Notes: generated by a model from the sequence alone, not told the origin. A DNA stretch of 64,000 bases from Chryseobacterium camelliae (GCF_030818575.1 NZ_JAUTAL010000001.1:1798001-1862000); one strand, 5' to 3'; positions 24,197-32,780 are shown, counted from the first letter of the stretch. A program made the numbers and translations.

Positions 24197-24934
24197 ATGA
24201 AAACCGTACTGATCACAGGAGCCAACAGAAGCATCGGGCTCGAAACCGCAAAACAGCTTTCCGAAAAAGGTTTATTCGTTTATTTGGGCAGCCGTAACCT
24301 TACCAAAGGAGAAGAGACGATAAAAGATCTTACCGAACAGGGATTTCAGAATATTAAGGCTGTTGAAATAGATGTTACGAATCCGGAGTCTGTTCTCAAA
24401 GCCAAAGAGCAAATCGAAGATGAGCAGGGAAAACTGGATATCCTGATCAATAATGCCGGCATTTTAGGGGTCATCCCACAAACTGCAGAGCATACGGCCA
24501 TTGAAGATATCAAAGCCGTTTTTGAAACCAATCTCTTCGGCGCTATAAGTGTTACCCAAACATTCCTGGAACTGTTGAAGAAATCCGATCAACCCAGAAT
24601 CAGCAATATTACTTCCGGGTTGGGATCCCTCACCCTGCACAGCGATCCTTCATGGAAATACTATCATGTAAAAAATGCCGCCTATGGTCCTTCCAAATCC
24701 GCGTTAAACGCCTATACCATAGTGCTTGCGTATGAACTAAGAGACCTTCCTTTCAAGGTTAACGTTATTGATCCCGGCTATACGGCAACGGATTTTAACC
24801 ATCACAACGGACCGGGTTCTATAGAAAGTGCAGCATCCTTCATCGTTAAGCACACCCTGACTGATGAAAATGCTCCGACCGGACAGTATTTCAGCAATGA
24901 TATCGAAGATGAAGACGGAATCAGTCCGTGGTAA
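24197..24934 (+). CDS. short-chain dehydrogenase/reductase
   Basis: A 245-residue classical SDR with the cofactor motif TGANRSIG (residues 7-14), NNAG, a catalytic Ser in SNITSGLGSL and the YGPSK (YxxxK) pair, followed by VIDPGYTATDF. SRN after the second strand suggests NADP. The substrate is unknown. It forms a regulator/target pair with the upstream Crp/Fnr gene and is closed by a terminator. Confidence 0.92.
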   Translation: MKTVLITGANRSIGLETAKQLSEKGLFVYLGSRNLTKGEETIKDLTEQGFQNIKAVEIDVTNPESVLKAKEQIEDEQGKLDILINNAGILGVIPQTAEHTAIEDIKAVFETNLFGAISVTQTFLELLKKSDQPRISNITSGLGSLTLHSDPSWKYYHVKNAAYGPSKSALNAYTIVLAYELRDLPFKVNVIDPGYTATDFNHHNGPGSIESAASFIVKHTLTDENAPTGQYFSNDIEDEDGISPW

Positions 24935-24989
24935 TGAGGTTTAATTGCTGATGCAATATTTTCCTGCTCGGGCAGGTATAATGATACAG

Positions 24990-25028
24990 TAAAGATGCGT
25001 TTATCGATAAGCGCATCTTTACTTTTTA
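24990..25028 (+). terminator. Rho-independent terminator of the first SDR gene
   Basis: AAAGATGCG / CGCATCTTT form a 9-bp stem around a loop that is itself palindromic (TTATCGATAA), followed by ACTTTTTAG. Confidence 0.85.
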
Positions 25029-25081
25029 GAATTCTATATTCAAAATCTATTATCTATCCGTCTATCATCTTTCTTCCCTCC

Positions 25082-25301
25082 TTTTCTTTTGCCTTGAAGC
25101 AAAAGAAACAAAAGATCAAGACTGGAAGAAAGGCTAAAAATAAAGCCTGTTCTCTAAAAATTCTAAACTTGCGCGGATTAACTGTAGGCACTGTCTTTGG
25201 ATTTTTTGTCCCGCGCTTCGGACAGAAGAATTTTCTTAACGTTCACAGCCTTTATTTTTTTTTAACGCCATTTTTTCCTAGGTCGTCATGTATTGCCGGC
25301 T
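25082..25301 (+). repeat. 219-bp repeat, unit 1
   Basis: Full unit with a one-base deletion (GGAAGAAAGG for GGAAAGAAAGG) and two extra T in the T-run. Loop variant GTAGGCACTGTCTTTGGATT. Confidence 0.85.
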
Positions 25302-25391
25302 ATTCAAAATCCAAAATCCATAATTCATAATTCAAAATCTAAAATTTATAATCTAAAATTCAAGATTCCCGTCTATCATCTTTCCTCCTCC

Positions 25392-25610
25392 TTTTCTTTT
25401 GCCTTGAAGCAAAAGAAACAAAAGTTCAAGACTGGAAAGAAAGGCTAAAAATAAACGCTCTTCTCTAAAAATTCTAAACTTGCGCGGATTAACTATGGCC
25501 ACTGTCTTTGAAGTTCTTGTGCCGCGCTTCGGACAGAAGAATTTTCTTAACGTTCACAGCCTTTATTTTTTTAACGCCTTTATTTCCTAGGTCGTCATGT
25601 TTTGCCGGCT
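25392..25610 (+). repeat. 219-bp repeat, unit 2
   Basis: Full 219-bp unit, loop variant ATGGCCACTGTCTTTGAAGT; its left arm reads AAACGCTCTTC, weakening the palindrome. Confidence 0.85.
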
Positions 25611-25738
25611 ATCCAACATTTGTCAAGATTCAAAATCCAAAATCCATAATTCAAAATCTAAAATTTATAATCTATAATCTACAATTCAATATCCCCGTCT
25701 ATCATCTTTAATCTAAAACTTACATCATCTTGCCCTCC

Positions 25739-25957
25739 TTTTCTTTTGCCTTGAAGCAAAAGAAACAAAAGTTCAAGACTGGAAAGAAAGGCTAAAAATA
25801 AACGCTGTTCTCTAAAAATTCTAAACTTGCGCGGATTAACTATGGCCACTATCTTTGAATTTCTTGTGCCGCGCTTCGGACAGAAGAATTTTCTTAACGT
25901 TCACAGCCTTTATTTTTTTAACGCCTTTCTTTCCTAAGTCATCATGTATTGCCGGCT
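25739..25957 (+). repeat. 219-bp repeat, unit 3
   Basis: Full unit, loop variant ATGGCCACTATCTTTGAATT, ending AAGTCATCATGTATTGCCGG. Confidence 0.85.
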
Positions 25958-26078
25958 ATCCAACATTCGTCAAGCTTCAAAATCCAAAATTCAAAATCTA
26001 TAATTTATAATCTATAATTTAAAATTCAAGATCCCCGTCTATCATCTTTAATCTAAAACTTACATCATCTTGCCCTCC

Positions 26079-26297
26079 TTTTCTTTTGCCTTGAAGCAAA
26101 AGAAACAAAAGTTCAAGACTGGAAAGAAAGGCTAAAAATAAAGCCTGTTCTCTAAAAATTCTAAACTTGCGCGGATTAACCATGGCCACTGTCTTTGAAG
26201 TTCTTGTGCCGCGCTTCGGACAGAAGAATTTTCTTAACGTTCACAGCCTTTATTTTTTTAACGCCTTTATTTCCTAGGTCGTCATGTATTGCCGGCT
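26079..26297 (+). repeat. 219-bp repeat, unit 4
   Basis: Full unit; the preceding spacer (from about 26030) is nearly identical to that before unit 3, pointing to a recent tandem duplication of about 340 bp. Confidence 0.85.
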
Positions 26298-26373
26298 ATT
26301 CAAAATCCATAATTCAAAATCTAAAATTTATAATCTAAAATTCAAGATTCCCGTCTATCATCCTTCCCCCTCC

Positions 26374-26576
26374 TTTTCTTTTGCCTTGAAGCAAAAGAAA
26401 CAAAAGTTCAAGACTGGAAAGAAAGGCTAAAAATAAAGCCTGTCCTCTAAAAATTCTAAACTTGCGCGGATTAACTATGGCCACTATCTTTGAATTTCTT
26501 GTCCTGCGCTTCGGACAGAAGAATTTTCTTAACGTTCACAGCCTTTATTTTTTTAACGCCTTTATTTCCTAGGTCG
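26374..26576 (+). repeat. 219-bp repeat, unit 5 (alternative right end)
   Basis: The left 200 nt match the other units, but after AGGTCG it runs into a different spacer (TTTTTATATGTCTGTTAATC), shared with units 7 and 8. CCGCGC is changed to CTGCGC. Confidence 0.85.
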
Positions 26577-26737
26577 TTTTTATATGTCTGTTAATCACCA
26601 TCTGTCAAAATTCAATGTCTATTATCTTTCATTTAAAATTTAAAATCTATAATCTAAAATTCAAAGTCCTCTGTCTCTCATCTATCCGTCTATTATCTCT
26701 CATCTAAAATCTAAAATCATCATATTCTTTCCCCGCT

Positions 26738-26956
26738 TTTTCTTTTGCCTTGAAGCAAAAGAAACAAAAATTCAAGGCTGGAAAGAAAGGCTAAAAATAA
26801 AGGCTGTTCACTAAAAATTCTAAACTTGCGCGGATTAACTGTGGGCACTGTCTTTGGATTTTTTGTCCCGCGCTTCGGACAGAAGAATTTTCTTAACGTT
26901 CACAGCCTTTATTTTTTTAACGCCTTTCTTTCCTAAGTCATCATGTATTGCCGGCT
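26738..26956 (+). repeat. 219-bp repeat, unit 6 (clearest palindrome)
   Basis: Left arm 26786-26833 and right arm 26868-26927 pair as AAAGGC ... TAAAGGCTGT ... AAATTCT ... GCGCGG against their complements, with small bulges and a 34-nt loop. Loop variant GTGGGCACTGTCTTTGGATT. Confidence 0.85.
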
Positions 26957-27199
26957 ATCCAACATTCGTCAAGATTCAAAATCCAAAATTCAAAATCTAT
27001 AATTTATAATCTATAATTTAAAATTCAAGATTCCCGTCTCTCATCTCTCATCTCTCATCTAAAATCTATAATTTAAAATCTAAAATCATCATATTCTCCC
27101 CTTCTCTTCACGATTCGGTTACATCACCGGTGGATTGGGTTAGTTTTTCTGTGCTGCCGCTGCTGATCTTTGTACCATCATTAAAATAAATATTAGCAA

Positions 27200-28039
27200 A
27201 TGGAAACAAACAAAGTATGGTTCGTTACAGGAGCCTCAAAAGGATTAGGATTTGAGCTGGTTAAAAAACTATTATCGAAAGGATTCCGGGTGGCGGCTAC
27301 AAGCCGCAGTGTAGATTCTTTGATTTCCTCTTTCGGGGAAGCGTCAGAAAACTTCTTGCCATTAGGCATGGATATTACGGATAATTCCGATGTGAAATCT
27401 TCTGTTACCAAAACCGTTGAACATTTCGGGAACGTGGATGTCATTGTCAATAATGCCGGTTACGGCCAGTTGGGAACGTTGGAAGAACTTACGGATGAAG
27501 AAGCCAAAGCGAATTTCGACGTTAATGTTTTCGGGAGCTTGAATGTGATCCGGAATGCGATGCCGTATCTTCGGGAACAGAGATCAGGAAATATCTTCAA
27601 CATCTCCTCTATTGGCGGCTATGCAGGAAATTTTCCTGGCTGGGGAATTTATTGTTCCACTAAATTTGCTGTAGCCGGATTTACGGAAGCTCTGGCGGAA
27701 GAAATCCGACCGTTCGGGGTTCATGCAACCGTAGTGTATCCCGGATATTTCCGCACCGATTTTTTAACCCAGGAATCTGCAAAAACGCCTGCCCATTCAA
27801 TCGAGGCGTATGAATCGGCAAGAAATTCCGAACAGGCACACCTGAATGAGATCAACGGAAACCAACCGAATGATCCTGTGAAAGCTGCGGAGACATTGAT
27901 TGCATTAAGCAAAGAAGCTCATCCTCCGGTTCATTTCCTGCTGGGCATCGAAACCCAAGAGTTCCTGAATAACAAGATTGAATCGATTACGAAAGATGCG
28001 GAGGCCTGGGAAAACCTGACGGTATCTACGGCTATTTAA
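27200..28039 (+). CDS. short-chain dehydrogenase/reductase embedded in the repeat array
   Basis: The 279-residue SDR has TGASKGLG (residues 11-18), NNAGYGQLGTLEELTDEE, the catalytic Ser in ISSIGG and the YCSTKFAVAGFTEALAEEI segment (YxxxK), then PGYFRTDFL. It resembles the classical oxidoreductases often paired with AraC-type regulators; such a regulator follows on the same strand about 1.1 kb downstream, across three repeat units. The substrate is unknown. Nearly identical spacer DNA on both sides makes the gene prone to deletion or duplication by recombination. Confidence 0.92.
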   Translation: METNKVWFVTGASKGLGFELVKKLLSKGFRVAATSRSVDSLISSFGEASENFLPLGMDITDNSDVKSSVTKTVEHFGNVDVIVNNAGYGQLGTLEELTDEEAKANFDVNVFGSLNVIRNAMPYLREQRSGNIFNISSIGGYAGNFPGWGIYCSTKFAVAGFTEALAEEIRPFGVHATVVYPGYFRTDFLTQESAKTPAHSIEAYESARNSEQAHLNEINGNQPNDPVKAAETLIALSKEAHPPVHFLLGIETQEFLNNKIESITKDAEAWENLTVSTAI

Positions 28040-28105
28040 TATTCTTTTGTATTAAAATCGAAAATTCGACACTGTCAAACAGAAGAAATAAGTCGGTGAA
28101 TTCCA

Positions 28106-28274
28106 CTTCAAGACCAGAGAGAAAGGCTAAAAGTAAACGTTGTGCCTTAAAAATTCTGAACTTGCGCGGATCAGCTATGGCCACTGTCTTTGAAGTTCTT
28201 GTGCTGCGTTTCGGACAGAAGATTTTTTTAACGCTCACAGCCTTTATTTTTTTACGCCTTTCTTTCCCAGGTCG
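28106..28274 (+). repeat. 219-bp repeat, unit 7 (degenerate)
   Basis: The unit begins part-way (TTCAAGACCAGAGAGAAAGG), lacks the leading TTTCTTTTGC hairpin, and has several substitutions including CTGCGTTTCGG for CCGCGCTTCGG. Confidence 0.75.
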
Positions 28275-28428
28275 TTTTTATATGTCTGTTAATCACCATC
28301 TGTCAAAATTCAATGTCTATTATCTTTCATTTAAAATTTAAAATCTATAATCTAAAATTCAAAGTCCTCTGTCTCTCATCTATCCGTCTATTATCTCTCA
28401 TCTAAAATCATCATATTCTTTCCCCGCT

Positions 28429-28631
28429 TTTTCTTTTGCCTTGAAGCAAAAGAAACAAAAATTCAAGACTGGAAAGAAAGGCTAAAAATAAAGGCTGTTC
28501 ACTAAAAATTCTAAACTTGCGCGGATCAGCTATGGCCACTGTCTTTGAAGTTCTTGTGCCGCGCTTCGGACAGAAGAATTTTTTTTAACGCTCACAGCCT
28601 TTATTTTTTAACGCCTTTCTTTCCTAGGTCG
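28429..28631 (+). repeat. 219-bp repeat, unit 8
   Basis: Left end and core intact with loop GATCAGCTATGGCC; alternative right end after AGGTCG as in units 5 and 7. Confidence 0.85.
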
Positions 28632-28764
28632 TTTTTATATGTCTGTTAATCACCATCTTTTAAAATTCAATGTCTATTATCTTTCATTTAAAATTCAAAG
28701 TCCTCTGTCTATCATCTATCCGTCTATTATCTCTCATCTAAAATCATCATATTCTTTCCCCGCT

Positions 28765-28983
28765 TTTTCTTTTGCCTTGAAGCAAAAGAAACAAAAATTC
28801 AAGACTGGAAAGAAAGGCTAAAAATAAAGGCTGTTCGCTAAAAATTCTAAACTTGCGCGGATTAACTGTAGGCACTGTCTTTAGATTTTTTGTACCGCGC
28901 TTCGGACAGAAGAATTTTCTTAACGTTCACAGCCTTTATTTTTTTAACGCCTTTCTTTCCTAAGTCATCATGTATTGCCGGCT
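28765..28983 (+). repeat. 219-bp repeat, unit 9
   Basis: Full 219-bp unit with loop GTAGGCACTGTCTTTAGATT; its right end matches that of unit 6. Confidence 0.85.
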
Positions 28984-29133
28984 ATTCAACATTCGTCAAG
29001 ATTCAAAATCCAAAATCTAAAATTTATAATCTATAATTTAAAATCAACATATGGTCTCTCATCTAAAATCCAGATTGAACATCCAAAATAAAAGAATGCG
29101 TTCATTTTAATTTAATTAAATAACTTAGTGCTT

Positions 29134-30048
29134 ATGAAAGAGATGTTCCGTTTTAACTCAATTTCGGATTTCCATGCATTCTGTGATCTGCCGAAGCCCG
29201 AACACCCGCTGATCAGCCTCATTGATTACAGCAAAGTGCAGTATCCGGTCAATGATGACGAAATGAAATGGATCCAGAACTATTATTCCATCGGACTGAA
29301 AAGGAATGTGAATGCACGGTTCAATTATGGGCAGCAGGAATATGATTTTGATTCCGGCGTGCTGTGCTTTGTTTCCCCGCTCCAGTTTCTGCGGATTGAA
29401 ATGAAGCCGGATGTGGAAGTGTCTCCAACCGGATACCTGCTGTTAATACACCCCGACTTTCTCTGGGGATCGTCCCTGATCAGGAAAATGAAATCCTATG
29501 AGTTTTTCAGCTACCGGATCAATGAAGCCCTGTTTCTGTCAGAAAAAGAAGAGAATATCATCGTTGACCTGTTTAAAAATATTGAAAAGGAATACCGGAA
29601 CAACATCGATAAGTTTACCCAGGAACTGATAGTTGCCCAGCTGGAACTGTTCATGATCTATTCCGAACGGTTTTATGAACGACAGTTCCTTACCCGGAAA
29701 AAATCCAGCCATGAACTGCTTGACAAATTTGAAGAAGTACTTTCTGAATATTTCGAAAGCGGAAAACTCCTCGAAAACGGCATTCCCTCCGTCACTGCCA
29801 TTGCCGAACAGCTGAATATTTCCCCTAATTACCTCGGCAGCCTGCTGCGCATCCATACGCAGCAGAACACGCAGCAACATATCCAGAACAAGCTGATCGA
29901 TTATGCCAGGGAACGCCTGAGCACTACGAATTTATCCGTAAGTGAAATCGCCTATGAACTGGGATTTGAGCATCCGCAGTCGTTCAGCAAGCTTTTTAAG
30001 CAGAAAACCAGCCAATCGCCACTGGAATTCAGGAAATTGTTTAACTGA
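29134..30048 (+). CDS. AraC family transcriptional regulator
   Basis: The 304-residue protein has an N-terminal cupin-like sensory part (RFNYGQQEYDFDSGVLCFVS, LLLIHPDFLWGSSL) and a C-terminal double helix-turn-helix (VTAIAEQLNISPNYLGSLLR and LSVSEIAYELGFEHPQSFSK followed by LFKQKTSQSPLEFRKL). I chose the ATG; a GTG two codons upstream is in frame. It probably regulates the SDR gene at 27200, which is its nearest same-strand neighbour, but the repeats in between make a shared transcript unlikely. Confidence 0.93.
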   Translation: MKEMFRFNSISDFHAFCDLPKPEHPLISLIDYSKVQYPVNDDEMKWIQNYYSIGLKRNVNARFNYGQQEYDFDSGVLCFVSPLQFLRIEMKPDVEVSPTGYLLLIHPDFLWGSSLIRKMKSYEFFSYRINEALFLSEKEENIIVDLFKNIEKEYRNNIDKFTQELIVAQLELFMIYSERFYERQFLTRKKSSHELLDKFEEVLSEYFESGKLLENGIPSVTAIAEQLNISPNYLGSLLRIHTQQNTQQHIQNKLIDYARERLSTTNLSVSEIAYELGFEHPQSFSKLFKQKTSQSPLEFRKLFN

Positions 30049-30061
30049 GTTTCTTCCTGAT

Positions 30062-30094
30062 AAAAAAACAGAAGCTATCTTGCTTCTGTTTTTC
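30062..30094. terminator. bidirectional terminator between AraC and PI-PLC genes
   Basis: AACAGAAGC / GCTTCTGTT is a perfect 9-bp stem with a 6-nt loop, flanked by A-runs on one side and T-runs on the other, so it can stop both convergent transcripts. Confidence 0.88.
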
Positions 30095-30114
30095 ATTATA
30101 GTGATAAAATTCCA

Positions 30115-31512
30115 TTAGTAGTTCGACCGGATGATGTTGTTGATCAATTCGTTTTCAACAGGATTCTCGCCGCCGTTATTATAAAAGTCGAGCGGAATGA
30201 TACCTAATCGTTTCTTTCCGGAATACCGGGTATAATCCCTCAGCCACGGGTTCATGGCAGGATCTACTCCTAAACCACCCCAGGCGTACTGGTAAGGCGT
30301 GTGATGCATTACTCCAACGGCAATACTATTGAAGGTTACATATAGGATCTGCTGGTTTGCGGCGTCTGTTTTTACAGCCTTTTCCAAATTAGCCTGTACC
30401 AATTCAGCCTTTTTATGGGTATCATAGCTTTGGTAATTGTCTTCAATATAAAATTTCTGCTGATTGGCATTGACAGATTCAAATGTCTGATCATCTTTCC
30501 AAGGCCCAAAACGCACTCCAACTGCATTTTTATCAATTCCCGATGTTCCCACATTCAGGTCAAACCGGTAGAAAAATACGATTTTCCCCTTCGCCTGCTG
30601 AAGATTAGGGATGGTATTGCCTTTGTAATACAGGGAATCATACTTTTTGAGGTAAGTGATGAAATTGGCGGAAATATCCTCCCCTCCTTTTTCATTATTC
30701 ACAGACATCAGGATCACTTCGGAAGGATGGCTTTTCAGGAAAGCATCACAGGCATTGAGTACCTGACCGAAACTTACATCGCAGGAAACAAATCCGTGAT
30801 ATAGCACGAGAGGATCTGAAGTATTGGAATCATTCACCAGCCGGATGTCCTGAAAGCGTATACCGTCTTCCAGCTGCCTTCCAATGTCATAATTCTGACA
30901 TCTTGCTCCTACAATTACAGAAGATATTTTATAGGTTCCGGAATCATGGGTTCCCGGCACGCTCAGGCCCAGCAAAGAAGTGTTCTGGCTGAGCTTGCCC
31001 ATCCATTCCGTCATATTGAGGGAAAAATAAAACTCATTGACACCGGATACTGCAATATTGTAGTTGAAATCGCTTCCTGCATCAGTAGAAAGCATATAAA
31101 CATTCCCTGTTTTCTTAAGCTGCCGGCTGCCGATCCACCAGTTATTCTGAGACATCCAATTATGCCCCTGCCCGATCACAACGCCATTGATCTGGCAACG
31201 TTTGTTATTGTAATCAAAAGAAAGATTGCAGGTAAAGGCAAAATTCAACTGAGCGGGCATACTTTCGGAAGTACTGCATCCGATAGCGATGCCGCCTGAG
31301 ATCTGGTTTTTGAACCAGTCGGCTACTCCATCGCTGCCTTTTCTTCCGGCCCGCACCGTAATTTCCCAGGTATTGTTACCTTTATTGGTTACCGAAGGCG
31401 TATTTTCCCAGGGCTGCCCGGAAGTAATGGAATGATCTGTAATGGAAATCTGTAGATTGTTCACCCCATCCATCACATGAAGGATAAAGGCATTGTCGCG
31501 AATTGTTGGCAT
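30115..31512 (-). CDS. phosphatidylinositol-specific phospholipase C X-domain protein with unknown N-terminal domain
   Basis: Residues about 170-465 match bacterial PI-PLC: the catalytic histidines are in SVPGTHDSGTY (His near 187) and VLYHGFVSCDVSFGQVL (His near 238), with RFQDIRL and LKSHPSEVILMSVNNE also conserved. The enzyme type cleaves phosphoinositides or GPI anchors. The first 165 residues (TWEITVRAGRKGSDGVADWF, INGVVIGQGHNWM, NWWIGSRQL) form a separate beta-rich domain that I do not recognise; it might bind membranes or glycans. Unusually for this family, no signal peptide or lipobox is visible at the N-terminus. It appears monocistronic. Confidence 0.85.
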   Translation of the reverse strand: MPTIRDNAFILHVMDGVNNLQISITDHSITSGQPWENTPSVTNKGNNTWEITVRAGRKGSDGVADWFKNQISGGIAIGCSTSESMPAQLNFAFTCNLSFDYNNKRCQINGVVIGQGHNWMSQNNWWIGSRQLKKTGNVYMLSTDAGSDFNYNIAVSGVNEFYFSLNMTEWMGKLSQNTSLLGLSVPGTHDSGTYKISSVIVGARCQNYDIGRQLEDGIRFQDIRLVNDSNTSDPLVLYHGFVSCDVSFGQVLNACDAFLKSHPSEVILMSVNNEKGGEDISANFITYLKKYDSLYYKGNTIPNLQQAKGKIVFFYRFDLNVGTSGIDKNAVGVRFGPWKDDQTFESVNANQQKFYIEDNYQSYDTHKKAELVQANLEKAVKTDAANQQILYVTFNSIAVGVMHHTPYQYAWGGLGVDPAMNPWLRDYTRYSGKKRLGIIPLDFYNNGGENPVENELINNIIRSNY

Positions 31513-31753
31513 AATATTTAGGATTTAGGTTAAAATTACTGTACAATATCTCCCATTATAAATTCCTTCTTCATTCCCTCAAAATTAGACGGAAATGTAC
31601 ACACTCAACTGAGGGTAAATACTGATTTTCAAAAACGGGGGTTTTTACTTAGGCTTCCATGAAATGATCCTGAAGATTCGGGACAATTACATGCATGCAT
31701 TTTACATGAACACAATTTTCTCTATATTTGTACAAAGCACGAATACCGTAACT

Positions 31754-32110
31754 ATGGAAAAGCTAAGAAATCTAAGAAAACAGAGAGGCTTCTCTCAGGA
31801 AAAGCTGGCAAACATCATCTCAACAGATACATCCAACTACTCCAGAAAAGAAAGAGGCGAAGTAAGAATCTATGACGATGAATGGGAAAAACTGGCCAAA
31901 GCACTGGATGTGGAAGTGGATGACATAAAGGAAGAAAAACCTCTGAATATCGTTAATAACAATCCTATTTTTCACGATAATTCCGGAAACTTCAATCAAT
32001 ATTTTAATGTACCGGAACATGTACTTGGTAATCTTAATGATTATATCAACTTATTGAGGGAACAGAATGAGGCTTTAAAACAGGAAAATGAAAGGCTGAA
32101 AAATAGTTAG
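31754..32110 (+). CDS. XRE-type helix-turn-helix protein with C-terminal coiled coil
   Basis: An N-terminal HTH (MEKLRNLRKQRGFSQEKLAN, IISTDTSNYSRKERGE) is followed by a linker rich in Asn and a coiled-coil tail (LLREQNEALKQENERLKNS) likely to mediate dimerisation. The start at the ATG giving MEKLRNL fits the HTH family; the upstream extension is rejected. A TATATTTG -7 element (in CTCTATATTTGTAC) lies about 30 nt upstream. Such small XRE proteins are common single regulators; no partner gene is evident. Confidence 0.88.
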   Translation: MEKLRNLRKQRGFSQEKLANIISTDTSNYSRKERGEVRIYDDEWEKLAKALDVEVDDIKEEKPLNIVNNNPIFHDNSGNFNQYFNVPEHVLGNLNDYINLLREQNEALKQENERLKNS

Positions 32111-32266
32111 ATACACGGAGAGACTATTTAGGTTTCTCTTTTTTTGACAAAGCTCAAAACCTCACTGAAAGAAGATAAAAGTCTTGATATCCTATTGATA
32201 AAGACTATTTCGTATTGAATATAACATTAAAAATTAATTTGTACTTTTGATTAAAAGATATCAGTT

Positions 32267-32506
32267 ATGGATCTTCAGACAAGAAAATTACATTTAATCA
32301 CTTACCTTGCTCAATTGCAGGATGAGCTGTTTTTTGATAAAATTGAAAAATATGTTTTTTCAAAATCAGAGAAAGAAGATTATTCTGAACTTGTGCCTTT
32401 TACTGTTGAGAGTTTAATCAGCCGTATTGAAAGATCTGAAGAAGACTTTAAAAACGGTCAATTTAAGACTCAGGAAGATTTAGAAAATTTATCCGCAAAT
32501 TGGTAA
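32267..32506 (+). CDS. probable antitoxin partner of a ParE-type toxin (79 aa)
   Basis: A small acidic protein with helical composition (DLQTRKLHLITYLAQLQDEL ... ESLISRIERSEEDFKNGQFK), a pattern typical of antitoxins paired with RelE/ParE toxins in Bacteroidota, where the C-terminal half contains the Phe/Lys-rich toxin-binding segment. It ends 3 nt before the toxin-like frame. The gene itself looks intact although its toxin is broken. Confidence 0.8.
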   Translation: MDLQTRKLHLITYLAQLQDELFFDKIEKYVFSKSEKEDYSELVPFTVESLISRIERSEEDFKNGQFKTQEDLENLSANW

Positions 32507-32509
32507 TCG

Positions 32510-32742
32510 ATGAAAATTGTATGGACAGATTTTGCAATTGAAAATCTAAAAAGTATTTTTTATTACTATGCTATTAAAGCTAATAGACAGGTTGCCCATA
32601 AAATCAGAAAACAAATTCTAGACTCAACAAGACAGCTTGTTCATAATCCAAAATCCGGTCAAACTGTATTGTTATTAACGATATTTTTGATGCAAGACAA
32701 TATCCTTTTAACATGATTCGACGAAGAACGAAATACAAAATA
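32510..32742 (+). pseudogene. ParE/RelE-type toxin gene with internal deletion and frameshift
   Basis: The first 50 codons match ParE-type toxins (KIVWTDFAIENLKSIFYYYA, HKIRKQILDSTRQLVHNPKS). The usual central strands (about 30 residues, with the conserved YR and aromatic catalytic region) are missing. The characteristic C-terminal motif IVINDIFDARQ...IRRR follows immediately but in the +1 frame. As written the frame instead ends 68 residues in as VLLLTIFLMQDNILLT. A deletion of about 30 codons not divisible by three would explain both. Confidence 0.8.
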
Positions 32743-32770
32743 AAAAAGAGAAGCTTAAAGCTTCTCTTTT
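32742..32770. terminator. bidirectional terminator between the toxin remnant and gldG
   Basis: AAAGAGAAGCTT / AAGCTTCTCTTT form a perfect 12-bp stem around a single A, flanked by AAA and TTT runs that serve both convergent units. The very short loop means that the inner pairs probably open. Confidence 0.8.
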
Positions 32771-32780
32771 TATATATCAT

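Larger units (their letters stand above)
25029..27130. repeat. left part of a repeat array: six 219-bp units and low-complexity spacers
   Basis: No gene lies between the two SDR genes. Six units with the same 219-bp frame alternate with 75-160 nt of degenerate AAAATCTATAAT / TCTATCATCTATCCGTC spacer. Each unit contains a perfect local hairpin (TTTCTTTTGC-CTTGAA-GCAAAAGAAA) and a 142-nt imperfect palindrome centred on GCGCGG ... CCGCGC. Short frames exist (for example MATVFEVLVPRFGQKNFLNV) but are not kept in all copies. No transposase is present. Confidence 0.9.
28040..29060. repeat. right part of the repeat array: three units and spacers
   Basis: No gene is seen between the embedded SDR and the AraC regulator. 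The stretch 28271-28525 repeats 26572-26835 almost base for base. Low-complexity AAAATCTATAAT and TCTATCATC spacers fill the rest. Confidence 0.85.

Noticed and set aside
28096..28341. 81-codon ORF in repeat unit 7
   Set aside because: It is a reading of the degenerate repeat and its spacer; other copies do not keep the frame.
25082..28821. Short ORFs inside the 219-bp units (for example frames containing LKQKKQKFKTGKKG or MATVFEVLVPRFGQ)
   Set aside because: The frames are broken differently in different copies, lack starts in several, and follow the DNA repeat rather than a protein constraint.
25082..28983. CRISPR array
   Set aside because: The repeated units are about 219 bp, the spacers are low-complexity and similar to each other, and there are no cas genes.
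31664..31753. N-terminal extension of the XRE protein
   Set aside because: The extra 30 residues span the TATATTTG promoter element; the HTH fold begins at the ATG used.
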